64,000 nt of DNA, from contig JAJEHI010000158.1 of assembly GCA_022823775.1 (NCBI GenBank), positions 1-64,000 on the forward strand, written 5' to 3'. The position numbers and the translations under genes are program-made. Positions 10,689-19,442 of the stretch are shown here, in pieces. This DNA is from Defluviicoccus sp. Its GTDB lineage: Bacteria; Pseudomonadota; Alphaproteobacteria; MPNO01. The notes below the pieces were generated by a model. The model was not told the DNA's origin. It did no database searches and worked only from the letters and a program-made list of their open reading frames with translations. Each line of letters opens with the position of its first letter. The first letter of the stretch is position 1.

Positions 10689-12358
10689 CCCGGGCCGAAG
10701 ATCCGTTCGTCCCGGGCCCGGAGGAGCTTCTGTTCGTTGCGCTCGGCGGCGCCGGCGAGATCGGGATGAACCTCAATCTCTACGGCTGCGACGGTCGTTG
10801 GCTGATGGTCGATCTCGGGATCGGTTTCGGCGACGAGTCGACGCCGGGGATCGACGTCCTCGTTCCCGATCCGGGTTTTATCGCGGAACGACGCGCCGCG
10901 CTCGAAGCCATCGTGGTGACGCATGCGCATGAGGACCATCTGGGCGCGGTGGCGACGCTCTGGCCGCGGCTGCGATGCCCGGTCTACGCGTCCCCTTTCG
11001 CCGCGGCGGTCCTGAAACGGAAGCTTGCCGAGGCAGGGCTCGACGACGTGCCCCTCCGGATCGTCGCGCCCTACGAGCGGTTCGACGCCGGCCCGTTCGA
11101 GGTCGAGTATTACACGGCCGCGCATTCGATCCCCGAGGGCCATGTCCTCGCCATTCGCACGCAGGCGGGCCTCGCCGTCCATGCGACCGACTGGAAGCTC
11201 GATCCCGCGCCCCTGGTCGGCGCCGAGACCGACATGGACGGGCTGCGGGCGCTCGGCGCGGAGGGCGTCGACGCGCTTCTGATCGATTCGACCAACGCCA
11301 TGGTGGACGGGCGCGCCGGTTCGGAGGGCGCGCTCCGGGAAAGCCTTACCGAGATCGTCGCCGGATGCGCCGGGCGCGTCGCGGTTGCCTGCTTTTCCAG
11401 CAATATCGCGCGGATCGAGACCATCGCGCACGCGGCCGCGGCCAACGATCGCCAGACCTGCCTCGTGGGGCGTTCGATGTGGCGGATGGTCGAGGCCGCC
11501 CGGGAGACCGGCTACCTCGCCGACACGGCGCCGTTCCTGACCGAGCACGACGCGGGATACCTCCCGCCCGAGAGGGTGGTGTTGGCGGTGACGGGAAGCC
11601 AGGGAGAACGGCGGGCGGCGCTGACCCGTATCGCCGCCAACGACCACCCTGCAGTCGCGCTCGAGCCGGGCGATACGGTGATCTATTCCTCGCGGCAGAT
11701 CCCGGGCAACGAGGTCGCGATCGGCCGGGTGCAGAACCAGCTCGCGCGGCAGGGGATCGAGGTGATCGTGGACGGCGAGCGCGATACGCACGTATCCGGC
11801 CATCCCGCCCGCGAAGAGCTGCGAGCCCTCTACGATTGTCTCAAGCCCGCGCGCGTCGTGCCGATCCACGGCGAGGCCCGGCATCTGTTCGAACAGATCG
11901 CGCTGGCGCGACAGGCCGGCGTCGCCGACGGGCTGGTGGCCGAGAACGGCACCGTGGTCAGGTTGATCCCGGGCCCGCTCGAAACCGTCGGCGCGGTGGA
12001 AACCGGACGGCTCGGTCTCGACGGCAAGCAGCTGGTACCCCTGGACGGCCAGACGGTTCGCGCGCGCCACCGGATCGGCGCCGCGGGATCGGCGGCGGCA
12101 ACGGTGGTCCTCGACCGCCGCGGCAGGCTGGCGGCCGATCCCATGGTCTCCCTGCAGGGCGTCACGGAACCCGAAGACGGCGAGGAGTTGCAGGAAGACG
12201 CGATCGACGCGCTGATCGATGCCATCGAGGACCTTCCGAAGAACGCACGACAAGACGACGAGCGGATCGAGAAGACGGCGCGGAGCGCGGTCTCCGGCAC
12301 GCTGCGGCGGGCCACCGGCAAGCGTCCGGCGATCCAGGTTCACGTGGTCCGGGTCTGA
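10685..12358 (+). CDS. rnj: Ribonuclease J
   Basis: Metallo-beta-lactamase/beta-CASP nuclease with 5'-3' exo- and endoribonuclease activity in mRNA decay and rRNA maturation. The protein has 557 residues. The metal-binding signature THAHEDHLGA is at about residues 79-88, and the catalytic domain is followed by beta-CASP and C-terminal regions. Near residues 370-400 is a HVSGHPAREELR-type segment with the family's C-terminal histidine motif, then VVPIHGEARH. The ATG overlaps the coaX stop. Confidence 0.94.
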   Translation: MTRAEDPFVPGPEELLFVALGGAGEIGMNLNLYGCDGRWLMVDLGIGFGDESTPGIDVLVPDPGFIAERRAALEAIVVTHAHEDHLGAVATLWPRLRCPVYASPFAAAVLKRKLAEAGLDDVPLRIVAPYERFDAGPFEVEYYTAAHSIPEGHVLAIRTQAGLAVHATDWKLDPAPLVGAETDMDGLRALGAEGVDALLIDSTNAMVDGRAGSEGALRESLTEIVAGCAGRVAVACFSSNIARIETIAHAAAANDRQTCLVGRSMWRMVEAARETGYLADTAPFLTEHDAGYLPPERVVLAVTGSQGERRAALTRIAANDHPAVALEPGDTVIYSSRQIPGNEVAIGRVQNQLARQGIEVIVDGERDTHVSGHPAREELRALYDCLKPARVVPIHGEARHLFEQIALARQAGVADGLVAENGTVVRLIPGPLETVGAVETGRLGLDGKQLVPLDGQTVRARHRIGAAGSAAATVVLDRRGRLAADPMVSLQGVTEPEDGEELQEDAIDALIDAIEDLPKNARQDDERIEKTARSAVSGTLRRATGKRPAIQVHVVRV

Positions 12359-12373
12359 GCGGAGCCAGGGGGA

Positions 12374-12619
12374 ATGAGCTGGGTCTCCGGCATCGTCGTC
12401 TTTCTCATCCTCTGGTGGCTGGTCTTCTTCGTCACGCTTCCCTTCGGGATCCGTTCGCCGCACGAAGCCGGCGAAACGGTCGGGGAGGGCCATGCGGACG
12501 GCGCCCCCGTCAGGCCCCGCCTGTGGCTGAAAGCCGGCGTTACCACCGCGATCGCGGCGATAATCTGGGGCATCGTTTACTGGTTCATCGCGGCCGACCT
12601 CATATCGTTCCGCGGCTGA
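12374..12619 (+). CDS. DUF1467 family small membrane protein
   Basis: The protein has 81 residues: one N-terminal membrane helix (about 4-24, rich in Val/Ile/Phe/Trp), a polar loop with FGIRSPHEAGE, and a second helix (about 55-74). The sequence and position match the DUF1467 proteins often found near RNase J and proS in Rhodospirillales. No biochemical role is known. It begins 15 bases after rnj behind a GGAG(C) element. Confidence 0.85.
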   Translation: MSWVSGIVVFLILWWLVFFVTLPFGIRSPHEAGETVGEGHADGAPVRPRLWLKAGVTTAIAAIIWGIVYWFIAADLISFRG

Positions 12620-12623
12620 TCCC

Positions 12624-13157
12624 ATGTCCTATTGCGAGATCGCCCCCGGCCATCCGTTCCACGGCCCCTACCACGACACCGAATACGGTTTCCCCGTCCG
12701 CGACGACGCGGTCCTGTTCGAGCGTCTCGCGCTGGAGATCAACCAGGCCGGCCTCTCCTGGCTCACGGTCCTCAAGAAGCGCGAGGCGTTCCTCGCCGCG
12801 TTCGACGGGTTCGATGTCGGCAGGGTCGCCCGCTACGGGGATCCCGAGAAGGCGCGGCTCCTCTCGGATGCCGGGATAATCCGCAACCGTCTGAAGATCG
12901 ACGCCGTGATTCACAATGCCCGGGTCATCGAGGCACTGATCGCCGAACACGGCTCCTTCGCCGCATGGCTCGACCGCCAGCACCCGCTGCCGAGGGACGA
13001 CTGGGTGAAGCTGTTCCGCAAGACGTTCAGGTTCACCGGCGGCGAGATCACCGGCGAATTCCTGATGAGCACGGGATACCTTCCGGGCGCGCACGACGAA
13101 GACTGCCCGGTCCACCGCGAAATCCTGGCGCTGCGTCCGGCCTGGAGCAGAGTCTGA
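12624..13157 (+). CDS. tag: DNA-3-methyladenine glycosylase I
   Basis: Removes 3-methyladenine from alkylated DNA. The protein has 177 residues. Positions equivalent to the E. coli Tag zinc ligands are present: Cys4, His17, His157 and Cys161 (H-x3-C near the C-terminus). Glu38 and Trp46, equivalent to the substrate-pocket residues, are also there in LEINQAGLSWLT. It starts 4 bases after the DUF1467 gene. It sits where the epimerase gene mce and proS would often be close neighbours, so it may have been inserted here. Confidence 0.92.
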   Translation: MSYCEIAPGHPFHGPYHDTEYGFPVRDDAVLFERLALEINQAGLSWLTVLKKREAFLAAFDGFDVGRVARYGDPEKARLLSDAGIIRNRLKIDAVIHNARVIEALIAEHGSFAAWLDRQHPLPRDDWVKLFRKTFRFTGGEITGEFLMSTGYLPGAHDEDCPVHREILALRPAWSRV

Positions 13158-13277
13158 CCGGAAGGGGTTGGACGCGTGCGGCCCGGAACCGAATGTGCCA
13201 TGATCCCGGTCGTTACGGTGCGAGTACGATGAAGAGCGTGTCCGGAACGTCGGTGCAACGATGGAAGAGCGGCAGCA
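13158..13277. other. Intergenic region before the ABC transporter operon
   Basis: 120 bases between the tag stop and the ABC ATPase start. I see no terminator hairpin. A weak promoter-like pair, TTGGAC and GAATGT with 17 bases between, lies at about 13170-13198 but is not convincing. A promoter for the transporter operon is expected here. Confidence 0.3.
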
Positions 13278-14828
13278 GTGGCGTCCGATGACGCGGCGGC
13301 GCGTCTCGCGCTAACCGATATCTGCAAGACATTTCCCGGCGTCGTCGCGAACGATGCCGTCTCGCTCACGCTGGGGCCCGGCGAAATCCACGCGCTCCTG
13401 GGCGAAAACGGGGCCGGCAAGTCGACCCTGGTGAAGATCGTCTACGGCGTGTTGCGCGCCGATTCCGGCGAAATGCGGTGGAACGGACAACCCGTCCAGG
13501 TCGCATCGCCCGCCCAGGCGCGCCGGCTGGGCATCGGCATGGTGTTCCAGCACTTCTCGCTGTTCGATTCGCTGACCGTGGCGGAGAACATCGCGCTCGG
13601 CTTCGACGAAAAGGTTCCGATGCGCGATCTCACGGCGCGAATCGGGGAGGTATCGGCTCATTACGGGCTCGCTCTCGATCCTGGCAGACACGTACACACG
13701 CTTTCGGTCGGGGAACGCCAGCGGGTGGAGATCGTCCGTTGCCTGCTGCAGAACCCGAGCCTCCTGATCATGGACGAACCCACCTCGGTGCTGACCCCGC
13801 AGGAGGCCGACCGCCTGTTCGAGACGCTACGTCAGCTCGCCTCGGAAGGCGTCACGGTGCTCTACATTTCCCACAAGCTGGAAGAGATCCGGGCGCTGTG
13901 CGAGGCAGCGACCGTGCTGCGCGGGGGAAAAGTGGTCGCGACCTGCGATCCGCGCACGGAAACGGCCCGGAGCCTCGCCCAGATGATGATCGGCGGCGAG
14001 CTGGCGACTCCCGTGCGGAGCGGGGCGGACGAGGCGGGGAGCGAACGGCTCACCGTAAGAAGCCTGTCGCTCGAATCCGAGCATCCCTTCGGTACGCCGA
14101 TCCGCGATGTGAGCCTGAGCGTGCGCGCCGGCGAAATCCTCGGCATCGCGGGCGTCGCCGGGAACGGCCAGCCGGAGCTCCTCGCGGCGCTGAGCGGGGA
14201 GACGCTGTGCCCGCAAGCCGACTCTATCCTGCTGGATGGCCAGCCGGTCGGCCGCCTGGGCCCCAGGGCGCGCCGCGCGCGCGGTGTCTGCGTGGTGCCG
14301 GAAGAACGTCTGGGGCAGGGCACGGTGCCGGAGATGACGCTTTCCGAGAACGGCTTCCTCAGCGCCTATCTTCGGAGCGGGATGCTGCGCCAGGGGCTTC
14401 TCCAGCTGCGCGCAATGTCCCGCTTCGCCTCCGACATCATCGAAGCCTATAGCGTGATGACACCCGGACCGGCAACGGCGGCCGGGAGTCTTTCGGGCGG
14501 CAATCTGCAGAAATTCATCATCGGACGCGAAATCCTCCAGAACCCCGATATCCTCATAGCCGCGCATCCGACCTGGGGGGTCGACGCCGGCGCGGCGGCG
14601 GCGATCCAGCAGGCGTTGCTCGACCTGGCCAAGGCGGGCGCGGCGGTCCTGGTGATTTCGCAGGACCTCGACGAGCTGTTCGCGATCAGCGACCGGCTCG
14701 CGGTGATCTGCGAGGGCCGGCTGTCGGCCAGCCGGCCCACCAAGGATACGACCGTGGAACAGGCGGGCCTGCTCATGGGCGGCATGTTCGACGAGGCCGG
14801 CGAGATTATCGAGACCCATGCTGCCTAG
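13278..14828 (+). CDS. ABC transporter ATP-binding protein, dual-domain, nucleoside/BMP type
   Basis: Energises import of the substrate bound by the BMP-family protein encoded downstream. The protein has 516 residues with two nucleotide-binding domains. Domain 1 has Walker A GENGAGKST at 42-50, a signature LSVGERQRVEI and Walker B LLIMDEPTS. In domain 2 the Walker A is degenerate (GVAGNGQPEL), while the signature LSGGNLQKF is kept and Walker B reads ILIAAHPTWGVD. This asymmetry is typical of sugar and nucleoside (NupO/YufO-like) ATPases. GTG start. The end overlaps the first permease gene by 11 bases. Confidence 0.92.
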   Translation: MASDDAAARLALTDICKTFPGVVANDAVSLTLGPGEIHALLGENGAGKSTLVKIVYGVLRADSGEMRWNGQPVQVASPAQARRLGIGMVFQHFSLFDSLTVAENIALGFDEKVPMRDLTARIGEVSAHYGLALDPGRHVHTLSVGERQRVEIVRCLLQNPSLLIMDEPTSVLTPQEADRLFETLRQLASEGVTVLYISHKLEEIRALCEAATVLRGGKVVATCDPRTETARSLAQMMIGGELATPVRSGADEAGSERLTVRSLSLESEHPFGTPIRDVSLSVRAGEILGIAGVAGNGQPELLAALSGETLCPQADSILLDGQPVGRLGPRARRARGVCVVPEERLGQGTVPEMTLSENGFLSAYLRSGMLRQGLLQLRAMSRFASDIIEAYSVMTPGPATAAGSLSGGNLQKFIIGREILQNPDILIAAHPTWGVDAGAAAAIQQALLDLAKAGAAVLVISQDLDELFAISDRLAVICEGRLSASRPTKDTTVEQAGLLMGGMFDEAGEIIETHAA

Positions 14829-15909
14829 GCTCGAACCCCGGAGCGGCGTCTCGGCCGCGATGATGCTGCTCACGCCGGCGATCGCCGTGGGACTGACGCT
14901 GATCGCCGGGGTAATCATGTTCGCGGCGCTCGGATTCGATCCGGGACGCGCGCTCTACACATTCTTCGTCAAGCCGGTGTCGACCCTTTACGGCGTCTCG
15001 GAATTGCTGGTCAAGGCGACGCCGCTCGCGATTATCGGTATCGGACTGGCGCTCGGTTTCCGCGCCAACGTGTGGAATATCGGCGCGGAGGGGCAGTTCA
15101 CGCTGGGCGCGATCTGCGGCGGGGGAGTGGCGCTCGCCCTTCATGGCGTGGAGAGCTGGCTGGTCCTGCCCGCGATGGCCGTCGCGGGCATCCTCGGCGG
15201 TCTCGCATGGGGCGCGATTCCCGCTCTCCTGAGGGTGCGGTTCAACGCTAACGAAATCCTCACCAGCCTGATGCTGACCTATGTGGCGACGCTCCTGTTG
15301 AGCTACCTCGTCCATGGGCCGTGGCGAGACCCGGATGGGCTGAACTTCCCGGAATCGCGCATGTTCGAAGATTCGGCGCTGCTGCCCGTCATCCTGGACG
15401 AGACCCGGCTTTCCATCGCCGCGCCGATCACGCTCCTGATCGTCCTCGCAGGATGGTTGGTGTTGAGCCGCGCCTTTCTCGGTTTCCAGATCAAGGTGGT
15501 CGGACAGTCCCCGGCGGCCGCCAGCTATGCCGGGTTCTCCGAGAAGAGGCTGATCTGGACGACGCTCTGCGTCTCCGGCGCGCTGGCCGGCCTGGCGGGA
15601 ATGTTCGAGGTGTCGGGGCCGATCGGCCAACTCCATCCCGTCGTGTCGCCGGGTTACGGCTTCACCGCGATCATCGTCGCCTTTCTCGGCCGGCTCCACC
15701 CGGTCGGCGTCCTGTTCGCGTCGCTCCTGATCGCGCTCAGCTATCTGGGCGGAGAGCTGGCGCAGATCGAGCTCAAGCTCCCGCTGGCGCTTACCGGTGT
15801 GTTCCAGGGGATGCTGCTGTTCTTCCTGCTGGGGACGGATGTGCTGATCCGCTACCGTGTCCGTTTCGGCCGGCGCGGCGCGCAAATCGCGCTGCCGCAG
15901 GGAGGCTGA
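14818..15909 (+). CDS. ABC transporter permease, nucleoside/BMP type (first subunit)
   Basis: Inner-membrane half of an importer of the BPD_transp_2 family. The protein has 363 residues with about ten membrane helices. Conserved segments include GFRANVWNIGAEGQFTLGA at about residues 79-97 and RFNANEILTSLMLTYVA at about residues 141-157. ATG at 14818 overlaps the ATPase gene. It pairs with the next gene, as in NupP/NupQ systems for purine nucleosides. Substrate is inferred from the family only. Confidence 0.9.
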   Translation: MLPRLEPRSGVSAAMMLLTPAIAVGLTLIAGVIMFAALGFDPGRALYTFFVKPVSTLYGVSELLVKATPLAIIGIGLALGFRANVWNIGAEGQFTLGAICGGGVALALHGVESWLVLPAMAVAGILGGLAWGAIPALLRVRFNANEILTSLMLTYVATLLLSYLVHGPWRDPDGLNFPESRMFEDSALLPVILDETRLSIAAPITLLIVLAGWLVLSRAFLGFQIKVVGQSPAAASYAGFSEKRLIWTTLCVSGALAGLAGMFEVSGPIGQLHPVVSPGYGFTAIIVAFLGRLHPVGVLFASLLIALSYLGGELAQIELKLPLALTGVFQGMLLFFLLGTDVLIRYRVRFGRRGAQIALPQGG

Positions 15910-15910
15910 G

Positions 15911-16831
15911 TTGGATACCGCCGCCGCGGTCATCGTATCCATGATGGCGGCAGCGACGCCGCTGCTCTATGCCGCGCTCGGCGAGCTGGTGACCGAAAAG
16001 TCGGGCGTTCTCAATCTCGGGGTCGAGGGGATGATGATCACCGGCGCCGTGACGGCCTTCGCCACGGCGACGATCACCGGGAGCTCGGCGATCGGCATCG
16101 TCGCCGGAGCGGCGGCCGCGATGGCGCTGTCGCTGATCTTTGCCGTGCTGACCCTTTCGCTCGTGGCCAACCAGGTCGCGACGGGGCTCGCGCTCACAAT
16201 TTTCGGCATCGGGCTCAGCGCGCTGATCGGCCAGGGTTACGTGGGCACGCCGCTCGATGCGCTCCCCAAGCTCGACATCCCGGGTATCAGCGACATCGCC
16301 TTCGTCGGTCCGGTGGTCTTCGGCCACGACTTCCTGATCTATTTCTCCTTCGTCATGGTCGGCGTCGTGGCGTGGTTTCTATACAAGACCCGCGCGGGGT
16401 TGGTGCTGCGCGCGGTGGGCGAGTCGCACGACGCCGCGCACGCGATCGGCTATCCGGTCATCGGCATTCGCTATCTCGCCGTTGCCTTCGGCGGCGCGAT
16501 GGCCGGGGTGGGCGGAGCCTATCTCTCCGTCGCCTACACCCCGATGTGGATCGAGAACATGACGGCGGGTAGGGGATGGATCGCGCTCGCCCTGGTGGTG
16601 TTCGCGACCTGGCGGCCGGGCAGGGTGCTGCTCGGCGCCTATCTGTTCGGCGGCGTCACCATCCTGCAGCTTCACGGCCAGGGTTTCGGCCTCGGTATCG
16701 CATCGCAGATCCTCTCGATGCTGCCCTATCTCGCGACGATCCTGGTCCTGGTACTGATCTCCAGCGACCGCGCCCTGATCCGGCTCAACGCGCCCGCCGA
16801 TATCGGCAAGATTTTCCGCCCCGCAAGCTGA
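15911..16831 (+). CDS. ABC transporter permease, nucleoside/BMP type (second subunit)
   Basis: Second membrane subunit, 306 residues. The N-terminal LGELVTEKSGVLNLGVEGMM block (about residues 22-41) is typical of YufQ/NupQ-type permeases. Start is TTG at 15911, chosen because GGAGG lies 6 bases upstream and the spacing to the previous stop is one base. The next in-frame ATG would cut into the first helix. Confidence 0.9.
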   Translation: MDTAAAVIVSMMAAATPLLYAALGELVTEKSGVLNLGVEGMMITGAVTAFATATITGSSAIGIVAGAAAAMALSLIFAVLTLSLVANQVATGLALTIFGIGLSALIGQGYVGTPLDALPKLDIPGISDIAFVGPVVFGHDFLIYFSFVMVGVVAWFLYKTRAGLVLRAVGESHDAAHAIGYPVIGIRYLAVAFGGAMAGVGGAYLSVAYTPMWIENMTAGRGWIALALVVFATWRPGRVLLGAYLFGGVTILQLHGQGFGLGIASQILSMLPYLATILVLVLISSDRALIRLNAPADIGKIFRPAS

Positions 16832-16902
16832 CGGATAGCCTTACCAGCCGCGACTTGGTTGGGTTATCCTGCGATGTACCGCAAGACAAGGAGAGGCGAT
16901 CC

Positions 16903-17976
16903 ATGAAACGCGCAGGACTGTTGCTTGCCGCCGCGGCCGCTCTCGGGCTCGCCGCCGGGGCCCAAGCCGCCGACAAGCTCAAGGTCGGCTTCGTCTATGT
17001 CGGCCCGATCGGCGACCACGGCTGGACCTACCGCCACGACGTCGGCCGTCTGGCGATCGAGAAGACCTTTGGAGACAAGGTGGAAACGACCTATGTCGAG
17101 AGCGTGAGCGAAGGCGCCGATTCCGAACGCGTCATCCGCCAGCTCGCATCGACCGGCCACGGGTTGATATTCACCACCTCGTTCGGCTTCATGAACCCGA
17201 CCGTCAAGGTCGCCAAGAAGTTCCCCAAGGTGAAGTTCGAGCACTGCTCGGGTTACAAGCGCGCGGCCAACGTCTCGACCTACCTCGCCCGCTTCTACGA
17301 AGGGCGGACGATCTCGGGCCTGGTCGCGGGCAAGATGACCAAGTCGAACGTCATCGGCTACATCGCCTCGTTCCCGATTCCGGAGGTGGTCCGCGGCATC
17401 AATGCCTTCACGCTCGCGCTGCGCGAGGTGAACCCGAAGGCCGAGGTCAAGGTGGTCTGGGTCAACACCTGGTACGACCCGGGCAAGGAGGGCGACGCCG
17501 CCAAGGCGCTGATCGACCAGGGCGCGGACGTTATCCTGCAGCACACCGATTCGCCCGCCCCGGCGCAGATCGCGCAAAAGCGGGGGGTATGGGCGGTCGG
17601 CCAGGCCTCCGACATGACCAAGTTCGCGCCCAGGGCGCATTTGACCGCGATCATCGACAATTGGGACAGCTACTACGTCGCCCGCACCAAGGCAGTACTC
17701 GACGGCACTTGGAAGGAATCGGACGTGTGGGGCGGGCTCAAGTCCGGCATGGTGGAGATGGCGCCCTACAACTCGGCGATCCCGAAGGACGTGGTCGCGC
17801 TCGCCAAGCAGGCCGAGGCCGACATCAAGTCGGGCAAGCGCCATCCCTTCCAGGGGCCGGTGCGCAACCAGGCCGGCAAGGTGGTCATTCCCGAGGGCAA
17901 GACGGCCGACGACAAGATGCTGCTCTCGATGGACTGGTACGTCGAGGGCGTGCAGGGCAAGCTGCCCGGCAAGTAG
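16903..17976 (+). CDS. BMP-family periplasmic substrate-binding protein
   Basis: Binds the transported ligand, probably a nucleoside, in the periplasm. The protein has 357 residues. A signal peptide covers residues 1-22 (KR, hydrophobic Ala/Leu core, AQA then AD). There is no lipobox cysteine, so it should be soluble, unlike the BMP lipoproteins. The opening KLKVGFVYVGPIGDHGWTYRHD is the family's ligand-site start. A good ribosome site, AAGGAGAGG, precedes the ATG. It is the last gene of the transporter cluster and is followed by a strong terminator. Confidence 0.93.
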   Translation: MKRAGLLLAAAAALGLAAGAQAADKLKVGFVYVGPIGDHGWTYRHDVGRLAIEKTFGDKVETTYVESVSEGADSERVIRQLASTGHGLIFTTSFGFMNPTVKVAKKFPKVKFEHCSGYKRAANVSTYLARFYEGRTISGLVAGKMTKSNVIGYIASFPIPEVVRGINAFTLALREVNPKAEVKVVWVNTWYDPGKEGDAAKALIDQGADVILQHTDSPAPAQIAQKRGVWAVGQASDMTKFAPRAHLTAIIDNWDSYYVARTKAVLDGTWKESDVWGGLKSGMVEMAPYNSAIPKDVVALAKQAEADIKSGKRHPFQGPVRNQAGKVVIPEGKTADDKMLLSMDWYVEGVQGKLPGK

Positions 17977-17995
17977 TCTACCGACGCCTTGAAGG

Positions 17996-18025
17996 GCCCG
18001 GCGCGCCTCGCGCGCCGGGCTTTTT
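17996..18025 (+). terminator. Rho-independent terminator after the ABC transporter operon
   Basis: A perfect 11-base-pair inverted repeat (arms 17996-18006 and 18010-18020, loop CTC) is followed directly by five T. It lies 20 bases after the binding-protein stop and separates this operon from proS. Confidence 0.93.
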
Positions 18026-18033
18026 CCTGCCGA

Positions 18034-18062
18034 TTGCGGGCTTCCGGGCCATTTTGTAGAGT
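18034..18062 (+). promoter_or_regulatory. Candidate sigma-70-type promoter of proS
   Basis: TTGCGG (18034-18039) and TAGAGT (18057-18062) are separated by exactly 17 bases. The pair sits just after the terminator and would start transcription about 30 bases before the proS ATG. This fits proS-lolC-lolD-dnaE as a separate transcription unit. Confidence 0.55.
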
Positions 18063-18098
18063 CCGCCGCCCCTTGAACCTGCCCGGACGAAGGTCCAG

Positions 18099-19442
18099 AT
18101 GCGGCTGTCCACGTTCTTCATGCCCACGTCGAGGGACGACCCGGCCGAGGCGCAGATCGTCTCGCACCGGCTGATGCTGCGTGCCGGCATGATCCGGCAG
18201 GCGAGCGCCGGGATCTATTCCTGGCTGCCGCTCGGCTACCGCGTGCTGCGCAACGTGGAACGGATCGTCCGCGAGGAACAGGACCGCGCGGGCTGCCAGG
18301 AAATGCTGATGCCCACGATCCAGTCCGCCGATCTATGGCGCGAGAGCGGGCGTTACGAAGGTTACGGCAAGGAGATGCTGCGCATCGAGGACCGTCACGG
18401 CCGCGACATGCTGTACGGTCCCACCAACGAGGAACAGATCACCGAAATCTTTAGTCATTACATCAAGAGTTACCGAGAAGTACCTAAATTACTTTATCAT
18501 ATTCAGTGGAAGTTTCGAGACGAAGTGCGCCCGCGCTTCGGCGTGATGCGCGGCCGCGAGTTCCTGATGAAGGACAGCTACTCCTTCGACCTGGACTACG
18601 AGGGCGCGCGCCGCTCCTACAACAAGATGTTCGTGTCGTACCTGCGGACCTTCGCCCGGCTCGGCTTGAGGGCGATCCCGATGGAGGCCGATACCGGGCC
18701 GATCGGCGGCGATCTCAGCCACGAATTCATCATCCTCGCCGGAACGGGGGAGAGCGAGGTCTATTGCCACCGCGCCCTGATCGAGCAGGACGTGCTCGGC
18801 ACGGACGTCGACTACGAGGGAGACCTCGCGCCGGAGGTCGCGCGCTGGACCGAATACTACGCGGCGACCGACGAAAAATTCGATGAGGAGGAAGCGGCGG
18901 CACTGGGCGACGACCTGGTTCGCGCGCGCGGGATCGAGGTCGGCCACATCTTTTACTTCGGCACCAAGTATTCGAAGACAATGAACGCGGCGGTGCGCGG
19001 CCCCGACGACGAGGAGATATTCCTCGAGATGGGGTCTTACGGCATCGGCGTATCGCGCCTCGTGGGCGCCATCATCGAAGCTTCGCACGACGACGATGGA
19101 ATCGTCTGGCCGGATGCGGTCGCCCCGTTCCGCGTCGGAGTGATCAATCTCAAGGCTGGCGATTCGAAGTGCGACGCCGTCTGCGACGACATCTACCGGG
19201 CGCTTCAGGGAACCGGCCGCGAGACCCTGGTCGACGACCGCGCGCTCCGCGCCGGCGCCAAGTTCGCGGACATGGATCTGATCGGCCTGCCGTGGCAGGT
19301 CATCGTGGGTCCGCGCGGAATCGGTAACGGCAGCGTCGAACTGAAGCGGCGCGATACCGGAGCCCGCGAGGAGATCTCGATCGAGTCCGCGCTCTCGCGC
19401 TTGACCGGGTCGTCCGACGCCGGAGGCCCGGCCGCTTCGTGA
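18099..19442 (+). CDS. proS: Prolyl-tRNA synthetase, short bacterial form
   Basis: Charges tRNA-Pro. The protein has 447 residues, the compact alphaproteobacterial form that lacks the ~180-residue editing insertion found in E. coli ProRS. Class II motif 2 ([22 protein letters not shown]) lies at about residues 134-155, motif 3 with [13 protein letters not shown] at about residues 312-324, and an anticodon-binding domain follows. An AT-rich codon island covers motif 2 (about 18446-18522, see findings). The stop overlaps the lolC GTG (GTGA). Confidence 0.96.
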   Translation: MRLSTFFMPTSRDDPAEAQIVSHRLMLRAGMIRQASAGIYSWLPLGYRVLRNVERIVREEQDRAGCQEMLMPTIQSADLWRESGRYEGYGKEMLRIEDRHGRDMLYGPTNEEQITEIFSHYIKSYREVPKLLYHIQWKFRDEVRPRFGVMRGREFLMKDSYSFDLDYEGARRSYNKMFVSYLRTFARLGLRAIPMEADTGPIGGDLSHEFIILAGTGESEVYCHRALIEQDVLGTDVDYEGDLAPEVARWTEYYAATDEKFDEEEAAALGDDLVRARGIEVGHIFYFGTKYSKTMNAAVRGPDDEEIFLEMGSYGIGVSRLVGAIIEASHDDDGIVWPDAVAPFRVGVINLKAGDSKCDAVCDDIYRALQGTGRETLVDDRALRAGAKFADMDLIGLPWQVIVGPRGIGNGSVELKRRDTGAREEISIESALSRLTGSSDAGGPAAS

